From: Acidobacteriota bacterium
GTDB lineage: Bacteria; Acidobacteriota; Blastocatellia; Pyrinomonadales; Pyrinomonadaceae
DNA: 64,000 bases
Direction of reading: 5' to 3'
NCBI GenBank assembly: GCA_016716435.1
Contig: JADJWI010000003.1
Location: 496,001-560,000 of the forward strand
In this document: in pieces, positions 15,237 through 24,328 of the stretch
Position numbering within the stretch: the stretch's first letter is position 1
Layout: every line of letters starts with the position of its first letter
The notes under the pieces: generated by a model
The model's input: only the letters and a program-made list of their open reading frames with translations
Database searches by the model: none
What the model was told of the DNA's origin: nothing
Position numbers and translations under genes: made by a program

Positions 15237-16244
15237 ATGAAGAAAAGAGATCTTGCATTGGCGGTCGGCGGCGGGCTTGCCGCGGCGGTGGCGGTAAAGA
15301 TGTTGACGCGTGAGCGAAGCGCGAGTTGGGAGCGTGCCCGCGAGGTGCTGCCCCACAGCGACCGCTCGCGCTTTATCACGGTCGATGGCATTCGCATTCA
15401 CATACAGGAATTTGGCGAGGCGGGTGACCCGCCGGTCGTTCTGATCCACGGCTACACGGCCTCGGCCTATGTTTGGAAGTCGGCGGCGCCGCTTATCGCC
15501 GCCGAGGGGTTCCACGTAATTGCTCTCGACCTCGTCGGTTTTGGCTATTCGGAAAAGCCACGCTGGTTCGATTACACGATCCCCTCGCAGGCCCGCATCG
15601 TCTCGCGGCTGATGGACCGGCTCGGCATCGGGAGTGCGACTGTCGTCGGGAGCTCCTATGGCGGAGCGGTCGCGGCAACTCTCGCGCTCGATTATCCCGG
15701 CCGCGTCGAAAAGCTCGTGATGGTTGATGCCGTTATCAATGACGACGCAAAGCGGCACCCCGTCCTCCGGCTTGCCTCGGTGCCCGGAGTCGGCGAGGTG
15801 ATAACGCCGTTCCTCGTCGATTCAAAGGCGTTCCTCAGGCTGCGGATGCACAATACGCTCGCCCCGGCGAACCACCACATGATCACCGATGAGCGGGTAA
15901 GCAGCGTCCGGCGACCGCTCAAGGCCGCCGATGCGCACCACTCGGTGCTCGCGACCTCGCGCAATTGGCACGCCAAGCGGATCGAGAACGACGCCCACCT
16001 CATCGCCCAACCCACGCTGCTCATCTGGGGCGAGGAGGACCGCGTCATCCCGCTCGCAAACGGCATCAAGCTCTATGATTCGATCGTCCGCTCGCGGCTC
16101 GTCGTGCTAAAAAATTGCGGCCACGTCCCGCAGGAGGAAAAGACCGACGCCTTCGTCCGCCTCGTCGCCGACTTCTGCCACGACCGAAAAGGCCGAGTCG
16201 ATCTCAAAGGGAGCGAGGATGCTTTCGAGAGGTTCGGGAGTTGA
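15237..16244 (+). CDS. Alpha/beta hydrolase
   Basis: A 335-residue hydrolase with an N-terminal hydrophobic helix (residues 6-21) that probably anchors it to the inner membrane. The oxyanion region is LIHGYTAS (about 69-76), the nucleophile elbow GSSYGG is near 138-143 (Ser140), the acid is in WGEEDRVIP and the histidine in NCGHVPQEE. The order Ser-Asp-His is correct for the fold. It resembles the haloalkane-dehalogenase-like and esterase-like groups; the substrate cannot be read. It is followed 3 nt later by a small membrane protein gene, so the two may be co-transcribed. Confidence 0.9.
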   Translation: MKKRDLALAVGGGLAAAVAVKMLTRERSASWERAREVLPHSDRSRFITVDGIRIHIQEFGEAGDPPVVLIHGYTASAYVWKSAAPLIAAEGFHVIALDLVGFGYSEKPRWFDYTIPSQARIVSRLMDRLGIGSATVVGSSYGGAVAATLALDYPGRVEKLVMVDAVINDDAKRHPVLRLASVPGVGEVITPFLVDSKAFLRLRMHNTLAPANHHMITDERVSSVRRPLKAADAHHSVLATSRNWHAKRIENDAHLIAQPTLLIWGEEDRVIPLANGIKLYDSIVRSRLVVLKNCGHVPQEEKTDAFVRLVADFCHDRKGRVDLKGSEDAFERFGS

Positions 16245-16247
16245 CCA

Positions 16248-16673
16248 ATGCGACGTTTTCTTTGGGGGGCCGCAGGATTCGCTTGGGGGGTCGGACATGG
16301 ATTCCTTACTCTGCTCGTGACGGGCGGCGGGCACGGTAATTTTCTCTGGGTCTCTGTATTCTTGATGGGCTATATGTTCGGGTTGCTAGTTCCTGCCGCG
16401 GCCTTTGTTGTTGCAGACACGGGGCCGTTCTGGGCAAAGGTATCAGGCTGGTGCTCAGTGGCCCTGATCTTCGCACTGACTCTGTTGTCTTTGTTTATCT
16501 TGAGTCCTGGAGCAATCGAGGACGCCTATTTATCGTGGAGTCGGTCGCCTAGCCTATTCGTGTTTATGTCTGCTTTGCATTTTGTTCCGGTTACATTCTT
16601 TGCTATTCGCCTGGCGACTTTTGATTCAAATGGTGACACGGGACATGAGCTTACTCAGCTGGAAAATATCTGA
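16248..16673 (+). CDS. Small integral membrane protein, function unknown
   Basis: A 141-residue hydrophobic protein with four probable membrane segments (about 3-20, 27-50, 60-86, 103-124). I recognise no family motif. It begins 3 nt after the hydrolase stop, which suggests an operon. Its last 23 nt overlap the end of the convergent DUF1287 gene. The start at 16248 is the first ATG in frame. Confidence 0.65.
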   Translation: MRRFLWGAAGFAWGVGHGFLTLLVTGGGHGNFLWVSVFLMGYMFGLLVPAAAFVVADTGPFWAKVSGWCSVALIFALTLLSLFILSPGAIEDAYLSWSRSPSLFVFMSALHFVPVTFFAIRLATFDSNGDTGHELTQLENI

Positions 16674-17328
16674 AATGCCCCGTTATCGTCCACTCAAAAA
16701 GTCGGTCTTCGAGCCGGGCACCGCCGCCGATGTTGTGGATGATCAGGTATCGTTTGCCGGTAGGGTCGCGGCGGTTGGAGACAAGCCCGATATGGGTCGT
16801 GCCGCGTTCGTCGAGGTCCCACGAGACAACATCGCCGGGCTTAAAAGCGGCAGGCGATGTCGTTATCGGCAGCGACTTTCCCTTTCGGCGAAAATAGGCC
16901 TGCAGGTTTGGGACGCGTCGGTGGTCGATATTGGTGTCGGGCCCCGTGAGTCCCCACTTCTGCGGATACTCGCGAAAGTTTGCCCGCATGTCTTCGTGCA
17001 CCTCTTTTTGCAGGTCGACGCCCGCCCGCCGAAAAGCGCGTATCACAACATCGGTACAAGCTCCGGTCTCGGCCGGCACGTCGCCATTCGGGTAGGCGAT
17101 GCTGAAGTAGTCCTGCGTATATCCGGTCGTGACCTCGAGCTGCTCCTCGGCACTCGCAAGCAGCTTGCGGATCTTTGGGTTTGCGATCTCCGTGATCTCC
17201 GGCTCAGATCGTTCGCCCGTGGAAATACTCGGCACCCGCGCGTCGCCGACCTCGGCGCAGGCCGTAAACACGCACGCAGATGCGAGGAACAAGCTGAGAA
17301 AGGACACCTTCATGATTCGAATGGCCAT
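16651..17328 (-). CDS. DUF1287 domain lipoprotein
   Basis: A protein of about 225 residues. The N-terminus is a lipoprotein signal ending in FTAC, so the mature protein should be lipid-anchored. The body matches DUF1287: YTQDYFSIAYPNGDVP near the start, then GACTDVVIRAFRRAGVDLQ with the reactive Cys, a DTNIDHRRVPNLQAYF block and KPGDVVSWDL with a His-containing THIGLVS. This Cys-His arrangement resembles NlpC/P60-type peptidases, so an envelope amidase role is possible. The minus frame stays open to 17715, but that stretch lies over the aminotransferase gene; I start at ATG 17328 (17313 is an alternative). Confidence 0.85.
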   Translation of the reverse strand: MAIRIMKVSFLSLFLASACVFTACAEVGDARVPSISTGERSEPEITEIANPKIRKLLASAEEQLEVTTGYTQDYFSIAYPNGDVPAETGACTDVVIRAFRRAGVDLQKEVHEDMRANFREYPQKWGLTGPDTNIDHRRVPNLQAYFRRKGKSLPITTSPAAFKPGDVVSWDLDERGTTHIGLVSNRRDPTGKRYLIIHNIGGGARLEDRLFEWTITGHFRYFPAE

Positions 17329-17382
17329 CGCGGGTATTTTAACCTCCCGGTCAAGTTTCCGATGAGTTTTTAAGTGAGAACG

Positions 17383-18174
17383 ATGCACAGCAAAGTTTAC
17401 GCAAATGGCAAGATCGTGGAGCGGGGCGATGCTCCGCTCGCGAGCAGTGCGGGCTTGCTCTACGGCAAGGGCGTTTTTACGACCGTTCGCATCGAGGGCG
17501 GGCGGGCGTTTCTCTTTGAAAAACATCTTCGCCGTTTGCAGGCGAATGCACGTGCGATCGGGCTTGCGCCGGTCGATGACGCGGCGATCGAGTCGGCGCT
17601 TCAAGAGTTGGTTGCGGCAAATGCGGTCGCGAGCGGCCGGGCCCGTATTACGCTGCTCGATGCGAGCGGGAGCAGCATCTGGGGCGGGAGCGGCAGGGCC
17701 GCAACCGAGCTGCACATCATCACCGGCGATTTTCGGCCCGTGTCCGGCGAGATAAGGCTGGGCGTCTCGCCGTTCGCGGTCAACTCCGCATCGCCGCTTG
17801 CCGGCATTAAGTCCTGCAATTATCTCGAAAATCTTATCGCCGCCGAGGAAGCCCGCGGCCGCGGTCTCTCAGAGGCCGTCCGCCTCAACGAACGCGGCGA
17901 GGTGGTCTCGGGAGCGATGTCGAACATCTTCTGGCTCCGCGAGGGCGAGCTTTTTACGCCGTTGCTTCAGACGGGCTGCCTTCCCGGGACGGTCCGCGAA
18001 TTGATCATTGAAAACTTGGAGTGCCGAGAGGTTGTGGCCGGGATCGGCGAGCTCGAATCGGCCGAGGCGATATTTCTCACATCCTCGGGCATCGGCATTC
18101 GCCCGGTCGCGGAGTTTGCCGGACGCCGTCTCGCCGCGGCAAACCACCCGGTGCTCGAGCTATGGCCCTTTTAA
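17383..18174 (+). CDS. Aminotransferase class IV, aminodeoxychorismate lyase-like
   Basis: A 263-residue fold-type IV PLP enzyme. The start follows the family pattern VYANGKIVERGDAPL, LLYGKGVFTTVRI; the PLP lysine is in LAGIKSCNYLENLIAAEEA (about Lys143), and the C-terminal half has GAMSNIFWL and TSSGIGIRPV. The length suits 4-amino-4-deoxychorismate lyase (PabC, folate synthesis) better than the longer branched-chain aminotransferases; D-amino acid aminotransferase is another option. I start at ATG 17383 rather than the GTG at 17374. It is divergent from the DUF1287 gene with about 54 nt between, so promoters would overlap. Confidence 0.85.
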   Translation: MHSKVYANGKIVERGDAPLASSAGLLYGKGVFTTVRIEGGRAFLFEKHLRRLQANARAIGLAPVDDAAIESALQELVAANAVASGRARITLLDASGSSIWGGSGRAATELHIITGDFRPVSGEIRLGVSPFAVNSASPLAGIKSCNYLENLIAAEEARGRGLSEAVRLNERGEVVSGAMSNIFWLREGELFTPLLQTGCLPGTVRELIIENLECREVVAGIGELESAEAIFLTSSGIGIRPVAEFAGRRLAAANHPVLELWPF

Positions 18175-18249
18175 GCGCAAAAACACGAACACCGTCCGGC
18201 GGCGTTCGTGCGAGTGAGAACCGGAGTGGGCGGCAATTCGAATTTCGGC

Positions 18250-18522
18250 CTAGGCCGCTGTTTCGAAAAGTGCGAGGATCTGCTTGCCTTCGGTCGATTG
18301 CGGGTGGATCGTGCGGATGTGCTTTTCACCCTGCATTTCCCAAATGGCCGTTACCTCGCCGTCTTTCTCGACCGCCTGGTAATGCACATCTTCGGGGCTG
18401 GGCGTTTCTTCCGCGGCCTCGGCTGCCTGTACTGCTTCTTCTGACATCAATTGGAAATTGGTCTCCTGATCTTTGTTTTCTTGATCGACTTGTTTCTTTC
18501 GGGCAAACAAGAATCTTCGCAC
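18250..18522 (-). CDS. Small acidic hypothetical protein
   Basis: Up to 90 residues from a GTG at 18522; an internal ATG at 18447 would give 65 residues beginning MSEEAVQAAEAAEE. The N-terminal half is charged and disordered; the C-terminal part VHYQAVEKDGEVTAIWEMQG to the end looks like a small beta-alpha fold. I do not recognise it. It lies 29 nt upstream of nothing on its strand and is followed by no partner; it may share a transcript with the serine hydrolase upstream at 18552-20102. The start is undecided. Confidence 0.55.
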   Translation of the reverse strand: MRRFLFARKKQVDQENKDQETNFQLMSEEAVQAAEAAEETPSPEDVHYQAVEKDGEVTAIWEMQGEKHIRTIHPQSTEGKQILALFETAA

Positions 18523-18551
18523 AACTTCGCGAACTATGTCGAGTCATAAAC

Positions 18552-20102
18552 TTACGGTTTACGCTTTGGCGTAAGTTCATAGAACCAAAAGTCGTTGTTC
18601 GGCTGGTCTATCTTCAACTCGTCCGGCTTGCCGTTGCGGTCGATCGCAAAGGTTACAAAGCCACGCGGAAAGTTGTATGCGACCGAGGAACGCCAGCGGA
18701 TCACGAACGTATCGTAGTGCCAGTGCTCGAGGTCAGCAACGAACCGCGGCGAAGGCAGAAACCGCATTACGAGCCTGCCGTTCTCTTCGCTGACGGTGAT
18801 GTCGCCATAGAGTTTATCGCCATATGTGCCGGCGTAGTCGGCCAGCTTGAGCGTCGGCTTTGTGCCGGCGACGCGGGCCGCATCAACCCGCTTGGTCTCT
18901 TCTGCGGCGGCAGCCTTGGCTCTCTGAATGCCGGCAAGTGCTTCGGCGTTATAGTCGCGTTCGGGAGCGTCCGTAAAGATATCGATCATCTTGCTCCGCA
19001 TTACACGAAAGGCCGGCGACTCGCTGTTCGTCAGGATAACGAATCCCGTGTTGAGTTCGGGTATCAGCACCGTGTAGGAGAGCATTCCGTCAAGCCCGCC
19101 GCTGTGCTCGACGATCTTGCGGCCGCGATAGTCGCTAACGAACCAGCCCATTGCGACGCCGCGAAACTGCGTCGGCGGGGTCGAGCGGTCGCGCGGTTCG
19201 GCGACCTGCTGAGCCATATAGGGCTGCCACATCTCCCAGCTTCGCTCGCGGCTGAAGATCTGCTTGCCCTCGAAGGTACCGCGGCCGAGCTGCGTTCTGA
19301 TCCACTTGGAAAGATCGTTGACCGACGAATTGAACGCAGCCGCCGAGCTCGACCCATCCACGTTACCGCGGTGGAGCACACGCATCGAGCCGCCGGATTC
19401 GTTGTGCGGCCAAGCGGCGTTATCGGGCAGGTTGTTGACGCTGCAGGTCGTTCGGCTCATCCCGAGCGGGTCGAGGATGCGTTCCTTGACGAACGTACAC
19501 CAGGGTTTGCCGGTGACTTTTTTGACCACCTCACCGGCCGCGATGAACATCAGGTTCTGATAGCCGTATCGCGTGCGGAAGCTCGAAACGGGCTTCAGGT
19601 GCCGGACGCGATCAAGGATCTCCTCTGGCTTATAGGTCGCCTCGTACCAGAGCAGGTCGCCACTAAATGTATCCAGCCCGACGCGATGCGTAACAAGATC
19701 GCGGATCGTCAGTTCGCACGTCACCCACGGGTCGTACATCTTGAACTCGGGCAGATATTTCGAGACCTTGTCGTCCCACTTTATCTTGCCTTCATCAACA
19801 AGTATCGCGAGCGTTGCCGTGGTAAAGGCCTTCGAGTTCGAAGCGATGGCGAATACCGTGTCGGCATCGACCGGCGAGTTCTTGCCAAGCTCGCGTTTGC
19901 CGTAGCCCTTTGCGAATACGACCTTATCGTCGCGGACAACGGCTATCGCCATTCCCGGCTGCTTTTGATCGGCCAGCACTTTCTGAGCATAGGCGTCGAT
20001 CGCCGCAAGTTTCTGCTCGGTCGTTTGAGCGTAAGCAAACGAACAAAAACCGACGGCGATCACGAGAAACGAAACCAAGTGTTTTGCACGCATATGAGGC
20101 AT
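18552..20102 (-). CDS. Class C beta-lactamase-like serine hydrolase with DUF3471-type C-terminus
   Basis: A 516-residue exported hydrolase. Residues 1-26 form a signal peptide ending AYAQ. The penicillin-binding fold motifs are present: SNSK (about Ser88-Lys91), the Tyr motif in RYGYQN and the third motif HSGGLDG. The last 100 residues (LADYAGTYGDKLYGDITV) are a lipocalin-like DUF3471 domain often fused to such enzymes. These proteins are usually esterases or peptidases rather than true beta-lactamases. I start at ATG 20102, which has GGAG 10 nt upstream; the frame extends further but without support. It is convergent with pabC and divergent from the transporter at 20232. Confidence 0.9.
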   Translation of the reverse strand: MPHMRAKHLVSFLVIAVGFCSFAYAQTTEQKLAAIDAYAQKVLADQKQPGMAIAVVRDDKVVFAKGYGKRELGKNSPVDADTVFAIASNSKAFTTATLAILVDEGKIKWDDKVSKYLPEFKMYDPWVTCELTIRDLVTHRVGLDTFSGDLLWYEATYKPEEILDRVRHLKPVSSFRTRYGYQNLMFIAAGEVVKKVTGKPWCTFVKERILDPLGMSRTTCSVNNLPDNAAWPHNESGGSMRVLHRGNVDGSSSAAAFNSSVNDLSKWIRTQLGRGTFEGKQIFSRERSWEMWQPYMAQQVAEPRDRSTPPTQFRGVAMGWFVSDYRGRKIVEHSGGLDGMLSYTVLIPELNTGFVILTNSESPAFRVMRSKMIDIFTDAPERDYNAEALAGIQRAKAAAAEETKRVDAARVAGTKPTLKLADYAGTYGDKLYGDITVSEENGRLVMRFLPSPRFVADLEHWHYDTFVIRWRSSVAYNFPRGFVTFAIDRNGKPDELKIDQPNNDFWFYELTPKRKP

Positions 20103-20231
20103 TTTCTTCTCCACAAGTTGATGACCTCGCAATCGTATGCCTACTTCAAGCAATTTTCAAATCTCGTGAAGGTTCGCCGGGCGAAGAATAAGCTTCCAAA
20201 AATCCTCTGATTTCTGTATCCTTTGCCAACT

Positions 20232-22019
20232 ATGTCGCCGATAGATATCACTCTCCTCCTGCTCGTGGTCGCGATAATTCTCTTCGCGACCGAGAAGCTG
20301 CCTGTCGATGTTGTCGGGCTTTTGCTGGTGATGGCGCTTGTGTTCACGGGTGTGCTGAGCGTCGGAGAGGCGGTCGCCGGATTCGGTAACGATATCATCA
20401 TCACCATCGCCGGGCTTTTCATTCTTGTCGGCGGCCTGATCAAAACCGGGCTAGTAGATCTGATCGGTCGACGGCTTCACAAACTGGCCGGCGACAGCGA
20501 ATTCGTCCTTACGGCACTGATAATGGCCACCGCAGCTCTTTCGGCCTCCGTTCTCAAGAACACGACAACGACCGCGATGTTTCTTCCTGTCGTCATTGGG
20601 CTCGCAGCAAAAGCAAAATTGCCGCCTTCAAAGCTGCTGATGCCGCTTGCCTTCGGCGCTATTCTCGGCGGAAGTTGCACACTCATCGGAACATCTACAA
20701 ATCTCGCCGTCAGCGGAGCGATCCAGCGTTACGGCCTCGCGCCGCTTTCGATGTTCGAGCTGACGCCGGTTGGCATCGTAATGGTCCTGGTCGGTATCTT
20801 TTACATGCTTGTACTCGGCCGCCGAATGCTTCCCTCGGCCGGCGGCGGCGAATCGCTGACAGACCAATACAGCATTCGCGACTATATCTCGGAGTTAATG
20901 GTGCTGCCCGGCTCTCGGCTGATAGGCAAAACGCTTGGTGAAGCGAGTCTGGCATCCGAGCTCGACCTTGCCATCATCAACATCATCCGCGACGACGAAA
21001 AGCGCATTGCGCCCGGAGCAAATGAGCGGATCCGGATGGGCGACATCCTCATCGTCGAAGGCAAGATCAGCGAATTGCTCCGCGTAAAGGAAGAGGTCGG
21101 GCTCGAACTCCGCCCCGATTTCAAACTCAACGACCACGTGCTGGAGTATCAGAGCGTCGAGCTGTTCGAGGTGCTGATAATGCGTGACTCGGCCTTCGTT
21201 GGGCAAACGATGAAAACGCTGCGCTTCCGGCAGACGTACGACCTTACAGTGCTCGCCATCAACCGCCACGGCGAAACGGTGATCGACAAAATGAGCGATA
21301 CGATGCTCAAGTTTGGCGATGTGCTCCTCGTTCAGGGCTCGCGGGACAGGATAGAGCCGCTCGTCGCCGATGGCGAGATACTTCTGCTCGAAGACCTCTC
21401 AGCAAAGAGCATGCGGCTTGAAAAACGCAAGTGGGCAATTGCCGCCTTTGCGTTGTTCCTCGCTCTCTCCGTTTCAGGAATCTTTTCGGGGATCACGATC
21501 CCACTCGCGATGGCGGTACTTGCCGGGGTTTTTCTTCTGCTTGCGACCAAAACGGTCCGCTACGCGGAGATGTATCAGCTCATCGATTTTCGACTTCTGG
21601 TGCTTATCGCCTGCATGATGAGCTTTGGCGTAGCGATGGAAAAGACCGGTGCTGATCAATACCTTGCCGGCCTGATCGAAGTTTATTTCGGATCGTTCGG
21701 GCCGGCCGCCGTGCTTGCCGGATTTTTCGTCCTGACCGTAGCATTGACCCAGCCGATGTCAAATCAGGCAGCAGCTCTAGTCGTTCTGCCGGTGGCGGTC
21801 AAAACGGCGGTCGCTCTCGGGTATAACCCGCGGACGTTCGTCATTGCCGTTACCCTCGCCGCATCCTTCTCATTCATCACACCACTTGAGCCGGCGTGTG
21901 TATTGGTCTATGGCCCGGGCCGCTATCGATTTATGGATTTCGTAAAGGTCGGGACGATCCTGACGATACTCGTGTTCGCTGTCTCGATGCTGCTCGTGCC
22001 CGTCTTCTGGCCATTTTAG
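20232..22019 (+). CDS. SLC13/DASS-type anion transporter with TrkA-C domains
   Basis: A 595-residue inner-membrane transporter. About ten membrane segments are split by a cytoplasmic insert (residues ~200-390) holding two TrkA-C (RCK-C) domains: LPGSRLIGKTLGEAS...DILIVEGKIS and RDSAFVGQTMKTLRF...DVLLVQGSRD. The family signature IGTSTNLAVSG is near residues 157-167 and NTTTTAMFLPV near 113-123. This layout matches the SAC1/CitT-type sodium-coupled sulfate or dicarboxylate carriers. The substrate is not decidable. I choose ATG 20232 over TTG 20223. It ends convergently with the flippase-like gene, with a 4-nt overlap. Confidence 0.9.
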   Translation: MSPIDITLLLLVVAIILFATEKLPVDVVGLLLVMALVFTGVLSVGEAVAGFGNDIIITIAGLFILVGGLIKTGLVDLIGRRLHKLAGDSEFVLTALIMATAALSASVLKNTTTTAMFLPVVIGLAAKAKLPPSKLLMPLAFGAILGGSCTLIGTSTNLAVSGAIQRYGLAPLSMFELTPVGIVMVLVGIFYMLVLGRRMLPSAGGGESLTDQYSIRDYISELMVLPGSRLIGKTLGEASLASELDLAIINIIRDDEKRIAPGANERIRMGDILIVEGKISELLRVKEEVGLELRPDFKLNDHVLEYQSVELFEVLIMRDSAFVGQTMKTLRFRQTYDLTVLAINRHGETVIDKMSDTMLKFGDVLLVQGSRDRIEPLVADGEILLLEDLSAKSMRLEKRKWAIAAFALFLALSVSGIFSGITIPLAMAVLAGVFLLLATKTVRYAEMYQLIDFRLLVLIACMMSFGVAMEKTGADQYLAGLIEVYFGSFGPAAVLAGFFVLTVALTQPMSNQAAALVVLPVAVKTAVALGYNPRTFVIAVTLAASFSFITPLEPACVLVYGPGRYRFMDFVKVGTILTILVFAVSMLLVPVFWPF

Positions 22020-23080
22020 TTCTGCATGGCCCCGAATATTTTTCGCAGTGAAAGTCCTCTGCTGATCAATATCGCAAGCCCGGTCATTGCCCAAAAGAGT
22101 ATTCGGCCTTTCCGGATCAACGCAAGCGTTACGCCGATGCCGACGCCGATGCCTACCGTTTCCGCAACGAACTGTGCCCCGGCCTCATCGACCCCGATCA
22201 GGAAAGGAATCAGCTTAAAAACGATCGAGATCAACCGGCTGACGGATTCGAGCAGAAAAGCATTCAAGGCGGTCGCGCCTGTGTCCGTGATGCGGCTAAG
22301 GATGAATACGACCTCTAAAACGCCAAGGGCATGAAACGCGGCGTTGAGCAAACAGATGGGGATGACCCGGCTCGGGTGTCGCCGGTAATAGCCGAAGATC
22401 AGATTTTCGAAGAGGCGAACCTGAAGCCGCCCGGCCTCGAGCAATCGTGTCAAAATACCGCGCCGATAGAGCCACTCGCACGCCTCGCTCGCAATGTGCC
22501 ACTGCCGCAGCACCAGCAACACGATAAGCGCTATCGCGGCGAGCAGTCCGACGATGAGAAGGTCGATGGTCAGTATCCAACCATCGTCGAGGTCAAAGGT
22601 GCGTAGAAACGTGAATGCCCCGAGCATCAGGAAGACGCTCGTCGTTACGCTGTAGAAAAGATTCTCGGTCGCGACCGATGAAAGCCCGACGACCAGCGGC
22701 ACTTTCCGCCGGACCGCGACGGCCTTGGCCGTTCCACTGATGACGATGCCGAGCGGGATCATGCTGCTCAGAGCTTCGCCGATCAGCACCGCCGGCACCG
22801 TGTCCCGCATCTCAAGCCGGTAAGGCTCGTAAACCGAAAGCTTCCACGAAAGCGACCGGATGAGAACCCGGACGAAATAGATCGCAAGAATGACGGCAAA
22901 ACCGAAAAACCCAAAGCGGCGAACATTTTCGGCTATCTCGGCGAGCCCAACCGAGTAGATAAAATACGTGAACAAGAAGATTCCCGCGACGGTAAGCACT
23001 CCCGCCGCGATCATCAAAGATCTGCTTCTTTTCCGCGACTCTCTCTTAGGTTCGCTAATTTCGGTTTGTTCAGGATCCAC
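22016..23080 (-). CDS. Lysylphosphatidylglycerol synthase-type membrane protein (UPF0104/YbhN-like)
   Basis: A 354-residue protein with seven to eight hydrophobic helices and the family marks LIRSLSWKLSVY (near 95-106), IGEALSSMIPLGIVISGTA and a late LIPFLIGVDEAGAQFVAE. These fit the flippase-like half of LPG synthase, found alone in YbhN and AglD-type proteins that act on polyprenyl or phospholipid substrates. There is no synthetase domain. The N-terminus is short and cationic (KRESRKRSRS). It lies 94 nt downstream of the M23 peptidase gene on the same strand but may have its own promoter. Confidence 0.85.
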   Translation of the reverse strand: MDPEQTEISEPKRESRKRSRSLMIAAGVLTVAGIFLFTYFIYSVGLAEIAENVRRFGFFGFAVILAIYFVRVLIRSLSWKLSVYEPYRLEMRDTVPAVLIGEALSSMIPLGIVISGTAKAVAVRRKVPLVVGLSSVATENLFYSVTTSVFLMLGAFTFLRTFDLDDGWILTIDLLIVGLLAAIALIVLLVLRQWHIASEACEWLYRRGILTRLLEAGRLQVRLFENLIFGYYRRHPSRVIPICLLNAAFHALGVLEVVFILSRITDTGATALNAFLLESVSRLISIVFKLIPFLIGVDEAGAQFVAETVGIGVGIGVTLALIRKGRILFWAMTGLAILISRGLSLRKIFGAMQN

Positions 23081-23173
23081 CAGTTAGCTTAAGCGTGCTC
23101 GGAGCAAACTACAATGCTAACTTCCAGCCCTGGTTTCAGCAAACAAAATTTAAGTTCATGTTTGGCTTCCGTC

Positions 23174-23668
23174 TCATTCCAATTCACAAACAGGAAGCGA
23201 ATCAGATGATGTGTAAAGGTCATAGCCGAACAATGTTGCCGGGTCGAGTCGGTTCTTGAGCCCGCGTCCGGGCGAGGCCGAATCGCGGATCTCGAAATGT
23301 AAGTGCTCGTCCTCGATCGACGTAAAGCCGGAGGCATTGCCCGTCTTGCCCGTTAATCCGAGCACCTGCCCGCCGTCGACGACCATGCCCTTGGTCACAT
23401 AGGTTTGCGATAGATGCGCATAGAACGCATAAAGCAGAGTTCCGGGGGCGAGCGGGCTCTCAAAACTCATGCACACCTGCATACCATAATCGCCTGTATC
23501 GGGCTTCACAAATTCGACCACGCCGTACTCGACCGCCTTGATCGGCGTGCCGACCGGTGCCCAAAGGTCCCATCCCTGATGCGGCCGCGTACCATTATTC
23601 CTTACCATGCCGAAGCCATTGTTCGGTAAGCCCCGCCTGATCTCCATGTTGTCTAAAGGGTCAAACAT
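23174..23668 (-). CDS. M23 family metallopeptidase-like protein
   Basis: A 164-residue protein consisting of one M23 (LytM) domain. The zinc ligands His30 and Asp34 lie in HQGWDLWAP and the HLHFE motif gives His122 and His124, so the site looks complete. These enzymes cut peptidoglycan cross-links. No signal peptide is visible from the chosen ATG at 23668, which has AAGGAG at the ideal distance; export would need another route, or the protein acts after lysis. It is the last gene of the eight-gene set that starts at 29902, 16 nt after the gene before it. Confidence 0.85.
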   Translation of the reverse strand: MFDPLDNMEIRRGLPNNGFGMVRNNGTRPHQGWDLWAPVGTPIKAVEYGVVEFVKPDTGDYGMQVCMSFESPLAPGTLLYAFYAHLSQTYVTKGMVVDGGQVLGLTGKTGNASGFTSIEDEHLHFEIRDSASPGRGLKNRLDPATLFGYDLYTSSDSLPVCELE

Positions 23669-23684
23669 ATTTGCTCCTTGATAG

Positions 23685-24266
23685 TTATCGGCCTTCGATC
23701 TTGATGCCAAGCGAGAACGCTCCCTCGGCCAGCTTATTGGCTCCGGCTACGCCGATCAGAATGCTATACGGCGAACCGACGGATATGAACTCGATCTTGC
23801 GTGTGCCATCGTCCTTGTTCGTAACCCTTCGTCCGCTGGCAAGGTTCGCGTAGATCGGATATTTGGCCTCGCACGAGATCGCGGACGTGATCGAGGGCGG
23901 TGCGGCGGTCTCGGCAGCTCCCTGGCGAAGCGCGTATAGGTTTATTGCCGCTCCATCTTTCGGCACCAATGTAAGCGTGATCCGCGAAGCGGCAGGCATT
24001 GCGATCCGGTAGAAAACATGATTACCGTTGAACATCTCGAACCGCGTGCCGGGAAAGCATGCGACCGAACTACGCTCTGCCCACGTGAGCGGTATTACCT
24101 TGCCCGTTTTCAGATTCCCGTCGATCTGTCCGGCGTTTGAATTGGCCGGCATTGTGACTGTGGTAACTGCAGTGCGCGAATCGGGCGTCTGTGCGGGTAC
24201 TGTAATGGCTGCACCAAAGATAATGGCAGTTATGAGCGTAATTGTGGTCGTTGTAAATCTTTTCAT
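23685..24266 (-). CDS. Secreted protein with a PPC-like beta domain, function unknown
   Basis: A 193-residue exported protein: signal peptide at 1-26 ending VPAQ, then a beta-rich body. The C-terminal half, with RKIEFISVGSPYSILIGVAG and the closing GAFSLGIKIEG, recalls bacterial pre-peptidase C-terminal (PPC) domains, which are usually fused to secreted enzymes. Two cysteines (VACFPG and ISCEAKY) could form a disulfide. A Shine-Dalgarno AAAGGAG stands 12 nt before the ATG. It belongs to the minus-strand set 23174-29902. Confidence 0.7.
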   Translation of the reverse strand: MKRFTTTTITLITAIIFGAAITVPAQTPDSRTAVTTVTMPANSNAGQIDGNLKTGKVIPLTWAERSSVACFPGTRFEMFNGNHVFYRIAMPAASRITLTLVPKDGAAINLYALRQGAAETAAPPSITSAISCEAKYPIYANLASGRRVTNKDDGTRKIEFISVGSPYSILIGVAGANKLAEGAFSLGIKIEGR

Positions 24267-24328
24267 CTGTGAGGTTTCTCCTTTGTAATTCTCTTGCGTG
24301 TTGATCTATACGTCGCGGCGACATCGGC

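Noticed and set aside
18021..20210. 729-residue plus-strand frame over the serine hydrolase
   Set aside because: It is antisense to a hydrolase with full catalytic motifs. It is long only because of base composition.
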